Positions 24,474 through 32,913 of a DNA stretch of 64,000 nt are shown here, piece after piece. Every line of letters begins with the position of its first letter. The first letter of the stretch is position 1. The notes beneath the pieces are model-generated. The model worked only from the letters and a program-made list of their open reading frames with translations, had not been told where the DNA came from and made no database searches. A program made the translations under genes and the position numbers. Source of the DNA: Faecalicoccus sp. (GTDB lineage: Bacteria; Bacillota_I; Bacilli_A; Erysipelotrichales; Erysipelotrichaceae); the NCBI GenBank assembly GCA_017941505.1, contig JAGAWH010000091.1, positions 3,470 to 67,469 of the forward strand, in the 5' to 3' direction.

Positions 24474-25315
24474 TATGCCACCTCCTTTTTCATAAGGTTA
24501 CAATGCTCATCGCGCTTTCTCTGTTCGAAAGGACGATATGCGGTATTTCTTGACATTGCTTCATCAAAGTCAACCAGATGACCATCAAAGTCCGGTCCAT
24601 CAACACACGCAAATTTCATTTCTCCATCTACGAGTAATCGGCAGCAGCCGCACATTCCGGTACCATCGATCATGATTGGGTTCATAGATACAGTAGTCGG
24701 AATATCATATTTCTTAGTTGTTAAGCAGACAAACTTCATCATGATGATCGGTCCGATTGCGATAACTTCATCAAACTTCTCACCATTGTTTACTAATTCT
24801 TCTAATTTAACCGTAACAACGCCCTTTTCACCAACAGAGCCGTCATCACTCATCAAATAATATGCGTCAGAGCATGCTTTAAATTCGTCTTCAAGAATCA
24901 CAAGATCCTTGTTACGGAATCCAACGATTGTTGTAACATCAGCACCTGCATCGTGGAATGCTTTTGCGGTTGGGTATGCGATTGCGCATCCAACACCACC
25001 ACCAATGACACAAACCTTCTTGTTTCCATCAATAACGCTTGGTTTTCCCAAAGGTCCGGCAAAGTCCTGGATGTAATCACCCTGTTCCAAATCATTCAAT
25101 TTCATTGTTGCGCCGCCAACAACCTGGAAAATAATAGTAACACTTCCTGTTTCAGGATCTGCACCTGCGATCGTGAAAGGAACACGTTCGCCCTGGTCGT
25201 CTACACGCAAGATGATAAACTGTCCCGCTTTGGCACGTTTCGCAACAAAGGGAGCATCCACAACCATTTTTGTAACGGTTGGGTTTAATCTTTCCTTTTC
25301 TAAAATCTTATACAT
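24473..25315 (-). CDS. nfnA: NfnA-type small subunit (ferredoxin-NADP reductase fold)
   Basis: 280 aa from ATG (MYKILEKERLNP) behind GGGTG; a GTG three codons earlier is possible. The FAD-binding barrel has FTIAGADPETGSVTI, the NAD fold has VCVIGGGVGCAIAYP, and a C-terminal [2Fe-2S] site has GTGMCGCCRLLVDG with FACVDGPDFD. Known NfnA is 281 aa with the same three modules. It binds NAD(H) in the electron-bifurcating complex. Dihydroorotate dehydrogenase PyrK is related but shorter, and no pyr genes are nearby. Confidence 0.82.
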   Translation of the reverse strand: MYKILEKERLNPTVTKMVVDAPFVAKRAKAGQFIILRVDDQGERVPFTIAGADPETGSVTIIFQVVGGATMKLNDLEQGDYIQDFAGPLGKPSVIDGNKKVCVIGGGVGCAIAYPTAKAFHDAGADVTTIVGFRNKDLVILEDEFKACSDAYYLMSDDGSVGEKGVVTVKLEELVNNGEKFDEVIAIGPIIMMKFVCLTTKKYDIPTTVSMNPIMIDGTGMCGCCRLLVDGEMKFACVDGPDFDGHLVDFDEAMSRNTAYRPFEQRKRDEHCNLMKKEVA

Positions 25316-25364
25316 TTTAATCACCCATTTTGTATTCTATCATAAACACTTAAACATTTGTAAA

Positions 25365-26345
25365 TTATTCTAGAAAATCTTGTATGCGGGAAAAATACCG
25401 CATCGGACCATGATTCTCTAATCCTGTGCAATAATCTTTCTGTCCGATCATAGAAACTAATTCTTCTTCAGCTGCTTCATCATCCACAGCCTTATAGAAC
25501 AATTCAACAACTGTCTGGGCAAGATTTAGTGCCTTATCGTATAAATCAAAGAAAGATTCCGTACTTGAAATTGTTTCATCACAGGGATGTACCCATTTTT
25601 TATGGAGTAAATTCATCACATCACATGGATCGTCCGGTTCATTTGGAACCAGATATCCGGATAAGAAACTTTCTGTATGGGTTAATTTTTCAATGGCGCG
25701 TAAGCGTTTAAACTTATTTCCTCTCTGGTCATAGAATAACTTCTGCATAAAATGCCAGTCATCCAGACTCTCCTTAATTTCATGAGGCTGAACGTCTTTA
25801 CCAAACACGTTTCTGCCAACGGGAACCCATATGCGGGCAATGGCACGAGCCTGGTCGAGAGTGGTATCGCAGACTTCATAGATGCGGAAATCGGAAATCG
25901 TACATCCCTTTTTCACCTTCAACATGATCGCATCGATTAAAGATTCCAATCGATGATGCCACCATGAATCTCTCTGACGCTCATTTCCCGTACGATAATA
26001 TACATACGGGTGAGCCGTTGAATCAAGTGCCCAATGGCATAAGTGTCCCATCGTATATACCATCATTTGTTCTCTGATTTGAGGATCCTTTTCTTTGCGG
26101 ATGCTGTCAATGGCACTTAAATAGAATTCTGATATATGCTTCACATGAGCCTGTCCACCTAAAGGTCTCAATGTCTTTTTATGATAAACGCGCTTAGGTG
26201 AGAAACAGTGGAAGAACAAAAAGTCCGGTCCGTTTGATCCGATATCAAACAGCTGGGGATTCTTTTTGATTAATTCTTGAATTGGCCAGTCAAGCTTTTC
26301 CTTAATCTCTCTGGCAAAAAGTGTATGTGTAATGATATTAGGCAT
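25365..26345 (-). CDS. Zinc-dependent phospholipase C-like protein, cytosolic
   Basis: 326 aa. Begins MPNIITHTLFAREIKE, the Zn_dep_PLPC start with His7. GSNGPDFLFFHCF, HISEFYLSAI, MGHLCHWALDSTAHPYVYY and WWHHRLESLID carry the His/Asp ligands of a three-zinc phospholipase C fold. Secreted PLCs have a signal peptide; this one has none, so it probably acts on an intracellular phosphoester. It overlaps the DUF2779 gene by 8 bases and follows the WYL regulator, forming a three-gene unit. No terminator is evident in the 40 bases after its stop. Confidence 0.75.
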   Translation of the reverse strand: MPNIITHTLFAREIKEKLDWPIQELIKKNPQLFDIGSNGPDFLFFHCFSPKRVYHKKTLRPLGGQAHVKHISEFYLSAIDSIRKEKDPQIREQMMVYTMGHLCHWALDSTAHPYVYYRTGNERQRDSWWHHRLESLIDAIMLKVKKGCTISDFRIYEVCDTTLDQARAIARIWVPVGRNVFGKDVQPHEIKESLDDWHFMQKLFYDQRGNKFKRLRAIEKLTHTESFLSGYLVPNEPDDPCDVMNLLHKKWVHPCDETISSTESFFDLYDKALNLAQTVVELFYKAVDDEAAEEELVSMIGQKDYCTGLENHGPMRYFSRIQDFLE

Positions 26346-27801
26346 CTTTACCCTCCGATTCTTTTAGTAAACCATGATATACAACATATTCTGCATAGGT
26401 ATCCATCTTACAGTAATCCCGGATATTATTCCGTACCTCATTTTTCTGTTCATCCGAAACCGTATCAAATGTTCGATATGCCTGTACCGCATTTAATCCA
26501 TTGTGAATTTCCAATTCCTGATAAGATACCTGATCGGTAAATACCGGAAGAACATTTTTTAAAGAATAATGGCCCCGCATCTTATTGGCATAATAGATTC
26601 CCGTTTCAAATGGTTTTGATAAATCTACCATGCGCCCGCATATCTGCATTAATTGTTTTTTATAGCGCGGAAACTGTTCAGCCAGCTGCACTAATCGCAG
26701 TTTTTCCGCTCCTTCCATATTGTATACAAGAACGGTTCCTGTCTTAGGGATCTGTTTCAATAATGATTGAATAAATTCCTTACGGCAGTCCCCTGTTCCG
26801 AAATAGTCATAGTGTTTTAAATCACCATCTTCTACATGTAAACTGTATTGAAAGCACAATACATCAAAAGGCTTCATCTTATCATACGGCGGAAACGCAA
26901 ATGTATCCCATTCAAAATCAAGATAAGAGATTGGATATTCAATCCGGGAAAGCCAATGTTTTAATGCGATATGATCGACAAACTTTCCCTGTTTGGATGC
27001 CATGTATTGCGAATACTGCAGTTTATATCCATCGATTTGATTAAGATCCATTTCACAGATATGCTCGATTCCGTTTTCCAGTGCTTCTAACTTATGCTGG
27101 GAGGTTGTTAAGAAAACCGGTGAATCATCCGGTAAATGGGAATCATCAAAACAGATATCGTAATAATTACAACGCCTTCCGGTTGTGCAGGTTTTTGTAC
27201 GTATCGTTTCAACCGAAGGTAAGCTCAATACCTGATTGGTTTGATCAATCCACGTATCCAAATCAATCTCAAGTTCCCCAATGACCTCATCGATATTTCT
27301 GCCGAGATGATTTTTACGGTTAAAGAAACGATTTGTAATAATCAGACATTCATCTAAGTCAAGCTCACCATGGCGAACATAATCTTTATTGATATAGAGA
27401 ATTTCATGTTTCACAATATCGATTCCGACAGATTGGCAGATCATTTGGTTAACTTTCATCTTAATAGCTTCAAATTCCTTCGGATACGCACTTAACAGCG
27501 GATAAATTGCCTTATATCCCTGATCGGTGCGCATCAATACCGGAATACGGGTACGACACTCCCTGTAACTAAATCTTCCTGCAAGTACTACATCGTTTTC
27601 TTCCAGCAGCTTTAATGTTCTTTCATTGGTGTCCCCTACTTCACCACTGGGGGCTCCTTCAACGCCTAAACGCTTCTGCCAAAGCGCAGTAAAAGGACTG
27701 TCCATATGATAAAAGCTTTCATAGGGCAGCGGATTATTTTGACAGTTCCAGCAGAATCGCGGACATTTTTTATAATGTATTAAATCACTGACATGCAGCA
27801 T
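26338..27801 (-). CDS. DUF2779-domain protein, predicted nuclease
   Basis: 487 aa. The N-terminal segment (MLHVSDLIHYKKCPRFCW) is like the first helix of Cas4/RecB-type PD-(D/E)XK proteins. Midway, C-x-x-x-x-x-C residues occur (TCTTGRRCNYYDIC). The DUF2779 block begins YLDFEWDTFAFPPYD, with Asp/Glu as in RNase H-fold DEDD nucleases. FQYSLHVE, LVYNMEGAEKLRL, YFANK-like and CKMDTYAEY follow in the right order. It is likely a metal-dependent nuclease acting on DNA or RNA. The gene starts 15 bases after the WYL regulator stop and overlaps the phospholipase-like gene. Confidence 0.72.
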   Translation of the reverse strand: MLHVSDLIHYKKCPRFCWNCQNNPLPYESFYHMDSPFTALWQKRLGVEGAPSGEVGDTNERTLKLLEENDVVLAGRFSYRECRTRIPVLMRTDQGYKAIYPLLSAYPKEFEAIKMKVNQMICQSVGIDIVKHEILYINKDYVRHGELDLDECLIITNRFFNRKNHLGRNIDEVIGELEIDLDTWIDQTNQVLSLPSVETIRTKTCTTGRRCNYYDICFDDSHLPDDSPVFLTTSQHKLEALENGIEHICEMDLNQIDGYKLQYSQYMASKQGKFVDHIALKHWLSRIEYPISYLDFEWDTFAFPPYDKMKPFDVLCFQYSLHVEDGDLKHYDYFGTGDCRKEFIQSLLKQIPKTGTVLVYNMEGAEKLRLVQLAEQFPRYKKQLMQICGRMVDLSKPFETGIYYANKMRGHYSLKNVLPVFTDQVSYQELEIHNGLNAVQAYRTFDTVSDEQKNEVRNNIRDYCKMDTYAEYVVYHGLLKESEGKDA

Positions 27802-27816
27802 TCATATATCGCCTCA

Positions 27817-28764
27817 CTATATTTTATAACGCTCCTGGCATTTTTTAATTCGCTCTATATATTCATCACGTAAAGACTGCGGTTCTAGGATTTCACAGCT
27901 TCCATCAAAGGAAAACACCTGTCGGAAAAACTCATAGCGATCTTCCACAAGAAAGTTATAGACAGCTTCTTTTTCCGTTTCATATTCCAGCCGCATATCT
28001 ACACCCCAGTAGCTTTCCTCAAATAAACGTTTCATATCAAGATCTACCGCTAATTTCACATTATAGAAATCCCCTTTGATCAAAGAGTTATTTCCGATAA
28101 AGCTGCGGATTTGAAAATGAGAATCACGCAAAAAATGCCGATCCTGTACTTCAATTCGAAACATTCTTTTTTCACTGAATCGATAAATTCGATAATCATT
28201 GCGTAAATGAGAAAACCCCAGAACATAATACGCCCTTGAAAAATGAACAATTTCATATGGGTCAATCAATACCGGTTCCGGCTTATCCGCTCGTACGCTT
28301 TGATAATAAAGCAGGACGGATTGTCGATCTCGAATCGCTCCTTCCACCTGGGCAATCAAATCTCTTTCTCTGGCGGTTAATGCACTGGATTCCCCGCTTA
28401 GATAGTAACGGGAGGTTTCATCCCAGCTTTTGGTGCTGTTGAGCACCTTATCCAAGGCGGAATTAAACTGATCCAATCGTTCAAAGTCCTGATGGCTTTT
28501 TACGATTTCACGGGATTCTACCAGCGCTTTTCTTTCATTATCCTCCATCACGGTCACAGGAAAAAGGCCTGTATCTAACAGCCGATACCCTCCGTAACGC
28601 CCTCTGGTCTCTTCAACTACATAACCAGCCAGCTCTAATTCTTTACGAAATTCGCGAATATTTCGCGGATTGGTTTCCAATTCTTCAGCCAGTTCCTTTG
28701 TAGACATTTTTCCACGGGCTTTTAACAATGTTAACATTTTTATCGTTAAACCTGTTCGATTCAT
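27817..28764 (-). CDS. WYL-domain transcription regulator
   Basis: 315 aa. N-terminal DeoR/HTH_11 winged helix (LTLLKARGKMSTKELAEELE and NIREFRKELE), a helical linker, then a WYL domain around 140-215 (LLYYQSVRADK, IDPYEIVHFSRAYYVLGF, DYRIYRFSEKRMFRI). A C-terminal WCX-like extension follows. WYL regulators often control DNA-repair or defence genes and may sense nucleic acids or nucleotides. Here it heads an operon with a DUF2779 nuclease-like gene and a phospholipase-like gene. It is divergent from glnN across a 154-base gap with a perfect dyad. Confidence 0.85.
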   Translation of the reverse strand: MNRTGLTIKMLTLLKARGKMSTKELAEELETNPRNIREFRKELELAGYVVEETRGRYGGYRLLDTGLFPVTVMEDNERKALVESREIVKSHQDFERLDQFNSALDKVLNSTKSWDETSRYYLSGESSALTARERDLIAQVEGAIRDRQSVLLYYQSVRADKPEPVLIDPYEIVHFSRAYYVLGFSHLRNDYRIYRFSEKRMFRIEVQDRHFLRDSHFQIRSFIGNNSLIKGDFYNVKLAVDLDMKRLFEESYWGVDMRLEYETEKEAVYNFLVEDRYEFFRQVFSFDGSCEILEPQSLRDEYIERIKKCQERYKI

Positions 28765-28823
28765 AAATACCTCATCTAACTAATGTATTATCTCTTGTTT
28801 TAAGGCAAAAGTAAAATAATATC

Positions 28824-28840
28824 TGACATAATTTATGTCA
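28824..28840. promoter_or_regulatory. Perfect 17-base palindrome between the WYL gene and glnN
   Basis: TGACATAA-T-TTATGTCA, 8-base perfect arms. It lies about 60 bases upstream of the glnN -10 and about 60 bases upstream of the WYL gene start. It does not fit the GlnR/TnrA consensus (TGTNA-N7-TNACA) exactly. Confidence 0.55.
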
Positions 28841-28864
28841 TTAAAATTCAGAAATTTGTGTTTT

Positions 28865-28897
28865 TGTTTGTATATTTAAACCAAGATGATAGAATAT
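28865..28897 (+). promoter_or_regulatory. Probable glnN promoter
   Basis: TTGTAT, about 16 bases, TAGAAT, ending about 25 bases upstream of the glnN ATG, which has GGAGGG. The match is moderate. Confidence 0.5.
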
Positions 28898-28918
28898 TGA
28901 GGTACGGAGGGAAAACCT

Positions 28919-31006
28919 ATGAAAATTGTTGACGAGTTTTTCGGATGTGATGTTTTTGGAACAACCGCCATGCAGAAATATCTGCCCCATGCGGTCTACA
29001 AACAAATGATTGATGTCATGGAACACGGTAAAGAGCTTCCAAGAGAAATTGCGGATACTGTAGCCAATGCCATGAAAGACTGGGCGATGGATAAAGGTGC
29101 CACTCATTATACACATTGGTTCCAGCCAATGACCGGCATCACAGCAGAAAAGCACGACGCATTTATAAATCCAACCGGTCCTAACTCAGTAATCAGTGAT
29201 TTCCGCGGAAAAGAACTGATTAAGGGTGAACCGGATGCATCCAGTTTCCCAAGCGGAGGTCTTCGTGCCACTTTTGAAGCACGCGGGTATACAGCATGGG
29301 ATCCAACTTCCTTTGCGTTTGTCAGAGAAAAGACGTTATATATCCCAACATTATTCTTGTCTTATGATGGTTCTGCACTGGATAAAAAGACACCGCTTTT
29401 AAAGTCATTAGATGCCTTGAATAATGCGGCAGTACGTCTTTTGAATATCATCGGATACCAAACTAAAAAAATCAATACGACCGTTGGTGCGGAACAGGAA
29501 TACTTCTTAATTGATGCATCCATGTATAAGGAACGCCTTGATTTAATGGTAGCCGGAAGAACCTTGTTTGGTGCCCCACCGGTCAAGGGACAGGAATTAG
29601 ATGATCACTACTTCGGAAATATTGAAGAACGCGTAAAAGCGTATATGGAAGAAGTAGATAATACATTGTGGCGACTTGGCGTATATGCCAAAACCGAGCA
29701 TAAAGAAGTTGCCCCGTGTCAATATGAATTAGCACCTGTATTTACTTCCGCTAACCTTGCCAATGACCAGAACCAGCTGATCATGGACGTATTACAGCGT
29801 ACTGCCCATCATCATGGACTGGTATGCCTGTTACATGAAAAGCCATTTGAAGGTATCAACGGTTCCGGTAAGCACAACAACTGGTCACTTACCACAGATG
29901 AAGGCGAAAACCTGTTGGAACCGGGTAAAAATCCGCAGGATAATGTCCGTTTCTTACTCATCTTAGCTGCCATCATCAAAGGTGTAGATGAATATCAGGA
30001 TCTGCTTCGCGTATCGGTTGCGACAGCCGGAAACGATCACCGACTAGGCGGCAATGAAGCTCCTCCTGCCATTGTATCTATTTATCTGGGAGAAGAATTA
30101 ACTGCCATCTTAAATGCGATTGCCGATGAAACAGAATACACCAATACCTTCAACAGAAAACTGGAGTTAGGCGTAAGTTCCCTGCCGCCGATTTCCAGAG
30201 ACTCTACAGACCGTAACCGTACCAGCCCATTTGCGTTTACCGGTAATAAATTTGAATTCAGAATGCTGGGCTCTTCGGAGAATATCTCCTGCCCGAATAC
30301 CGTTCTAAATACCATTGTTGCCGAAGAGTTAACACAGTTTGCGGATGAATTGGAAGCGAAAAAGCCGGACAACATGAATGAGGCTTTAACGCAGCTCATT
30401 CGCAGGACCTATATCAATCATAAACGCATCATTTACTCAGGAAACGGTTATTCCGATGAATGGAAAGCGGAAGCAAAAAAACGTGGCTTAACAGAATTTA
30501 AATCGACAGCTGAGGCTTTACCACATTATACAGATGTGAAAAATCTGGCCTTATTTGAAAAGCACAAAGTATACAGCCCATCCGAACTGCATGCCCGCGA
30601 AAACATCTTACTTTCCAACTACTATAAGATTATCAACATTGAAGCCAAGACGATGTCTTATATGTTACGAAAGCAGATCCTACCGGCCGTGTTTGAATAC
30701 GAAGCAAAATTGGCAACCATCATCCAGACCAAAAAGACAGGCGGCATCACTTCTCCGATTGAAGAGAGAATGCTGCTGGCAATCAATGAACCGTTAGAGG
30801 ATGTTTCCAATCATTTAAATCAATTGGAAAAACTATTGAAACAGTCCTTTACCAACGATAAACAGTCGGCTGAATTTGCCAAAGATAAACTGTTACCTTT
30901 GATGGAATCCATTCGTGCTTTGACCGATGAAATCGAAACCAACGTCTCAAAGAACGACTGGCCGATTCCGGACTACAATGATATTTTATTTAAATCGATA
31001 TTATAA
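28919..31006 (+). CDS. glnN: Glutamine synthetase type III (GlnN)
   Basis: 695 aa, the length of GSIII. N-terminal FGCDVFGTTAMQKYLP is a GSIII hallmark. The catalytic domain has FPSGGLRATFEARGYTAW, VGAEQEYFLID (metal-binding Glu), FEGINGSGKHNNWSL (ATP/glutamate-binding) and SRDSTDRNRTSPFAFTG. The extended helical C-terminal region typical of this type completes it. It makes glutamine from glutamate, ammonium and ATP as a dodecamer. It is monocistronic, divergent from the WYL gene, and converges on a GH13 gene with a shared terminator. A palindrome upstream may be its control site. Confidence 0.97.
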   Translation: MKIVDEFFGCDVFGTTAMQKYLPHAVYKQMIDVMEHGKELPREIADTVANAMKDWAMDKGATHYTHWFQPMTGITAEKHDAFINPTGPNSVISDFRGKELIKGEPDASSFPSGGLRATFEARGYTAWDPTSFAFVREKTLYIPTLFLSYDGSALDKKTPLLKSLDALNNAAVRLLNIIGYQTKKINTTVGAEQEYFLIDASMYKERLDLMVAGRTLFGAPPVKGQELDDHYFGNIEERVKAYMEEVDNTLWRLGVYAKTEHKEVAPCQYELAPVFTSANLANDQNQLIMDVLQRTAHHHGLVCLLHEKPFEGINGSGKHNNWSLTTDEGENLLEPGKNPQDNVRFLLILAAIIKGVDEYQDLLRVSVATAGNDHRLGGNEAPPAIVSIYLGEELTAILNAIADETEYTNTFNRKLELGVSSLPPISRDSTDRNRTSPFAFTGNKFEFRMLGSSENISCPNTVLNTIVAEELTQFADELEAKKPDNMNEALTQLIRRTYINHKRIIYSGNGYSDEWKAEAKKRGLTEFKSTAEALPHYTDVKNLALFEKHKVYSPSELHARENILLSNYYKIINIEAKTMSYMLRKQILPAVFEYEAKLATIIQTKKTGGITSPIEERMLLAINEPLEDVSNHLNQLEKLLKQSFTNDKQSAEFAKDKLLPLMESIRALTDEIETNVSKNDWPIPDYNDILFKSIL

Positions 31007-31030
31007 AAGAGGAGCTTGCAGCTCCTCTTT
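31006..31030. terminator. Bidirectional terminator between glnN and the GH13 gene
   Basis: AAAGAGGAGCT / AGCTCCTCTTT stem with loop TGC and A/T runs on both sides, serving the two convergent genes. Confidence 0.9.
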
Positions 31031-32333
31031 ACTTTAACTGGATCAATTTAAAGGAATATCCTTCCATTTTGATACTGTTATCGATGTTTACTTCTTTTCC
31101 TGTCATCAAATCAATGCCTTTGCCATGATGGTTTACATGAATATCAACCGGTTCGGAAGCGATGTTCACACAGGACCATAATCTTTCACTGTCTGAGTTT
31201 CGCTCAAAGATCGCATGTTTATTGTTTAATGCGACTTGTGCATAGGATGCATTCTGCAGGGCAGAATGTTCATGTTTGATCTGAATCAGCTTGCTGATCC
31301 ATTCGGTCAATTCATTTCTTTTTAACTTTTCTACATGAGGACGAAGTTCCGTATCGTTCCAATTCTTTCTTCCTTCAATTCCCCATTCACTTCCATAATA
31401 AATACACGGAATACCCGGCATTGTCATCAAAATACCATAGATTAAAGGAAGATGATGTTTATCCTGAAGCTGGCTGGCGATACGTACCACATCATGGTTA
31501 TCCACAAAGTTAAGTAACATCTTGCCGCGATATAAGCACCATGGATCCTTGCCAAATTGACGGTGTAAGGAATGCAGGATTTCAAACATATTGAAACTAT
31601 TTAATGCCGAGTACAATCCCTTGTAACATTCATAATTGGTACAGCTGTCTAACATCTCATCGTTGACCCACATGTTGTAGTCCCCATGTAAGGTCTCGCC
31701 CAACAAGAAGAATTCCGGATTCTTACTTTTCGCATGCCATCTTACCGTTTTTAAGAAATTACGGTCTAAAGAATACGCAACATCAAGACGTAATCCATCC
31801 ACGTGTAATACATCCATCCAGAAATCCATAACATCCATCAAAAAGTTTACAACATTTTGATTCTGCAGGTTTAATTTCACAAGGTTATTATTACCTTCCC
31901 AGTTTTGATAAGAAAGGTGATCGTCATAGTTATTATTTCCCCAGAAATCGATATAGAACCAATCTTTATACATGCTGTTTTCACGATATTTCAAAACATC
32001 CTGGAAAGCGAAAAAACCTCTTCCCACATGATTGAATACCGCATCCAGAACAACTTTGATTCCTCTTTTATGGAACTCATCAATCACAGAAATAAAATCC
32101 TCGTTGGTTCCTAAGCGCATATCCAGCATTTTGAAATCGATCGTATCATAGCCATGCGTATGTGATTGAAATACCGGATTGAATAACACCGCATCAATTC
32201 CGAGCTTTTCAAGATCATCCATCCAGTTTTTAACCTGGTTAATTCGATGCTCCTGTTTAAAATCATTTTCAAAAGGGCAGTTAAATGCTCCCATCGGATA
32301 AATCTGATAAAAAACACTCTTATTTGTCCACAT
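31029..32333 (-). CDS. GH13 alpha-glucanase (neopullulanase/maltodextrin-hydrolase type)
   Basis: 434 aa. The TIM barrel has the four GH13 regions: DAVFNHVG, DGLRLDVAY (nucleophile Asp), GETLHG (acid/base Glu) and FVDNHDV (transition-state Asp). It begins directly at the barrel (WTNKSVFYQIYPMGAFN), without the N-terminal CBM34 domain of neopullulanases or a signal peptide. It should act in the cytoplasm on maltodextrins or imported glucans. About 80 C-terminal residues form the small beta domain. No maltose transporter is nearby. The ATG follows AAGGAA. Confidence 0.88.
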   Translation of the reverse strand: MWTNKSVFYQIYPMGAFNCPFENDFKQEHRINQVKNWMDDLEKLGIDAVLFNPVFQSHTHGYDTIDFKMLDMRLGTNEDFISVIDEFHKRGIKVVLDAVFNHVGRGFFAFQDVLKYRENSMYKDWFYIDFWGNNNYDDHLSYQNWEGNNNLVKLNLQNQNVVNFLMDVMDFWMDVLHVDGLRLDVAYSLDRNFLKTVRWHAKSKNPEFFLLGETLHGDYNMWVNDEMLDSCTNYECYKGLYSALNSFNMFEILHSLHRQFGKDPWCLYRGKMLLNFVDNHDVVRIASQLQDKHHLPLIYGILMTMPGIPCIYYGSEWGIEGRKNWNDTELRPHVEKLKRNELTEWISKLIQIKHEHSALQNASYAQVALNNKHAIFERNSDSERLWSCVNIASEPVDIHVNHHGKGIDLMTGKEVNIDNSIKMEGYSFKLIQLK

Positions 32334-32349
32334 AAAATAAAATTCCTTC

Positions 32350-32829
32350 CTACTTGGTTAAATCATAAGGCGTTACGTGAAATGCCTCCATGAAAACTTC
32401 GGGATTCATCTCGATCTGGGTGCCGATCTTACCGGCACTGAAATAGATTGTTTCCTGTAATATACAGGTTTCATCGATAAATGTGCGAAACTCTTTTTTC
32501 ATTCCGATCGGAGAACAGCCACCACGAATATAGCCGGTTACTTTATTGATATCCTTTACATGGATCATCTCCAAACTTTTTACCCCGGCTGCAACAGCTG
32601 CTTTCTTTAAAGAAAGCTCCTTATCTACCGGCAGCATAAAAACCAGATACTCCTTCGTATTGGCAATGGTTACTAATGTCTTGAAAACCTGTTCAACAGG
32701 TAAACCCAGCATATTGGCAACATGGACACCATCGACCGGATCCTTGTCTTTATGTTCGTAAGTATGAAATGTATATTCGATGTTTCTCGCATCTAAGATT
32801 CGAGCTACATTTGTCTTTTGAATTTTCAC
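32350..32829 (-). CDS. ybaK: Cys-tRNA(Pro)/aminoacyl-tRNA deacylase, YbaK/EbsC family
   Basis: 159 aa, typical. Motifs of the YbaK fold: YEHKDKDPVDGVHVA, LVTIANTKEYLVFMLP, VDKELSLKKAA (catalytic Lys area), GYIRGGCSPIGMKK, and ETIYFSAGKIGTQIEM. It hydrolyses Cys-tRNA(Pro) mischarged by prolyl-tRNA synthetase. The gap to the GH13 gene is 16 bases, so they are probably co-transcribed. Confidence 0.9.
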   Translation of the reverse strand: MKIQKTNVARILDARNIEYTFHTYEHKDKDPVDGVHVANMLGLPVEQVFKTLVTIANTKEYLVFMLPVDKELSLKKAAVAAGVKSLEMIHVKDINKVTGYIRGGCSPIGMKKEFRTFIDETCILQETIYFSAGKIGTQIEMNPEVFMEAFHVTPYDLTK

Positions 32830-32885
32830 GATGAATCACCGTCTCCTATTTTATCACGTTATGCACAATGGCTCAAACCATAAAA

Positions 32886-32905
32886 AAACTGCCCGAAGGC
32901 AGTTT
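32886..32905 (-). terminator. Terminator of ppdK
   Basis: Minus strand stem AAACTGCC / GGCAGTTT with a stable TTCG loop, then TTTT. Confidence 0.92.
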
Positions 32906-32913
32906 AAAATCAA

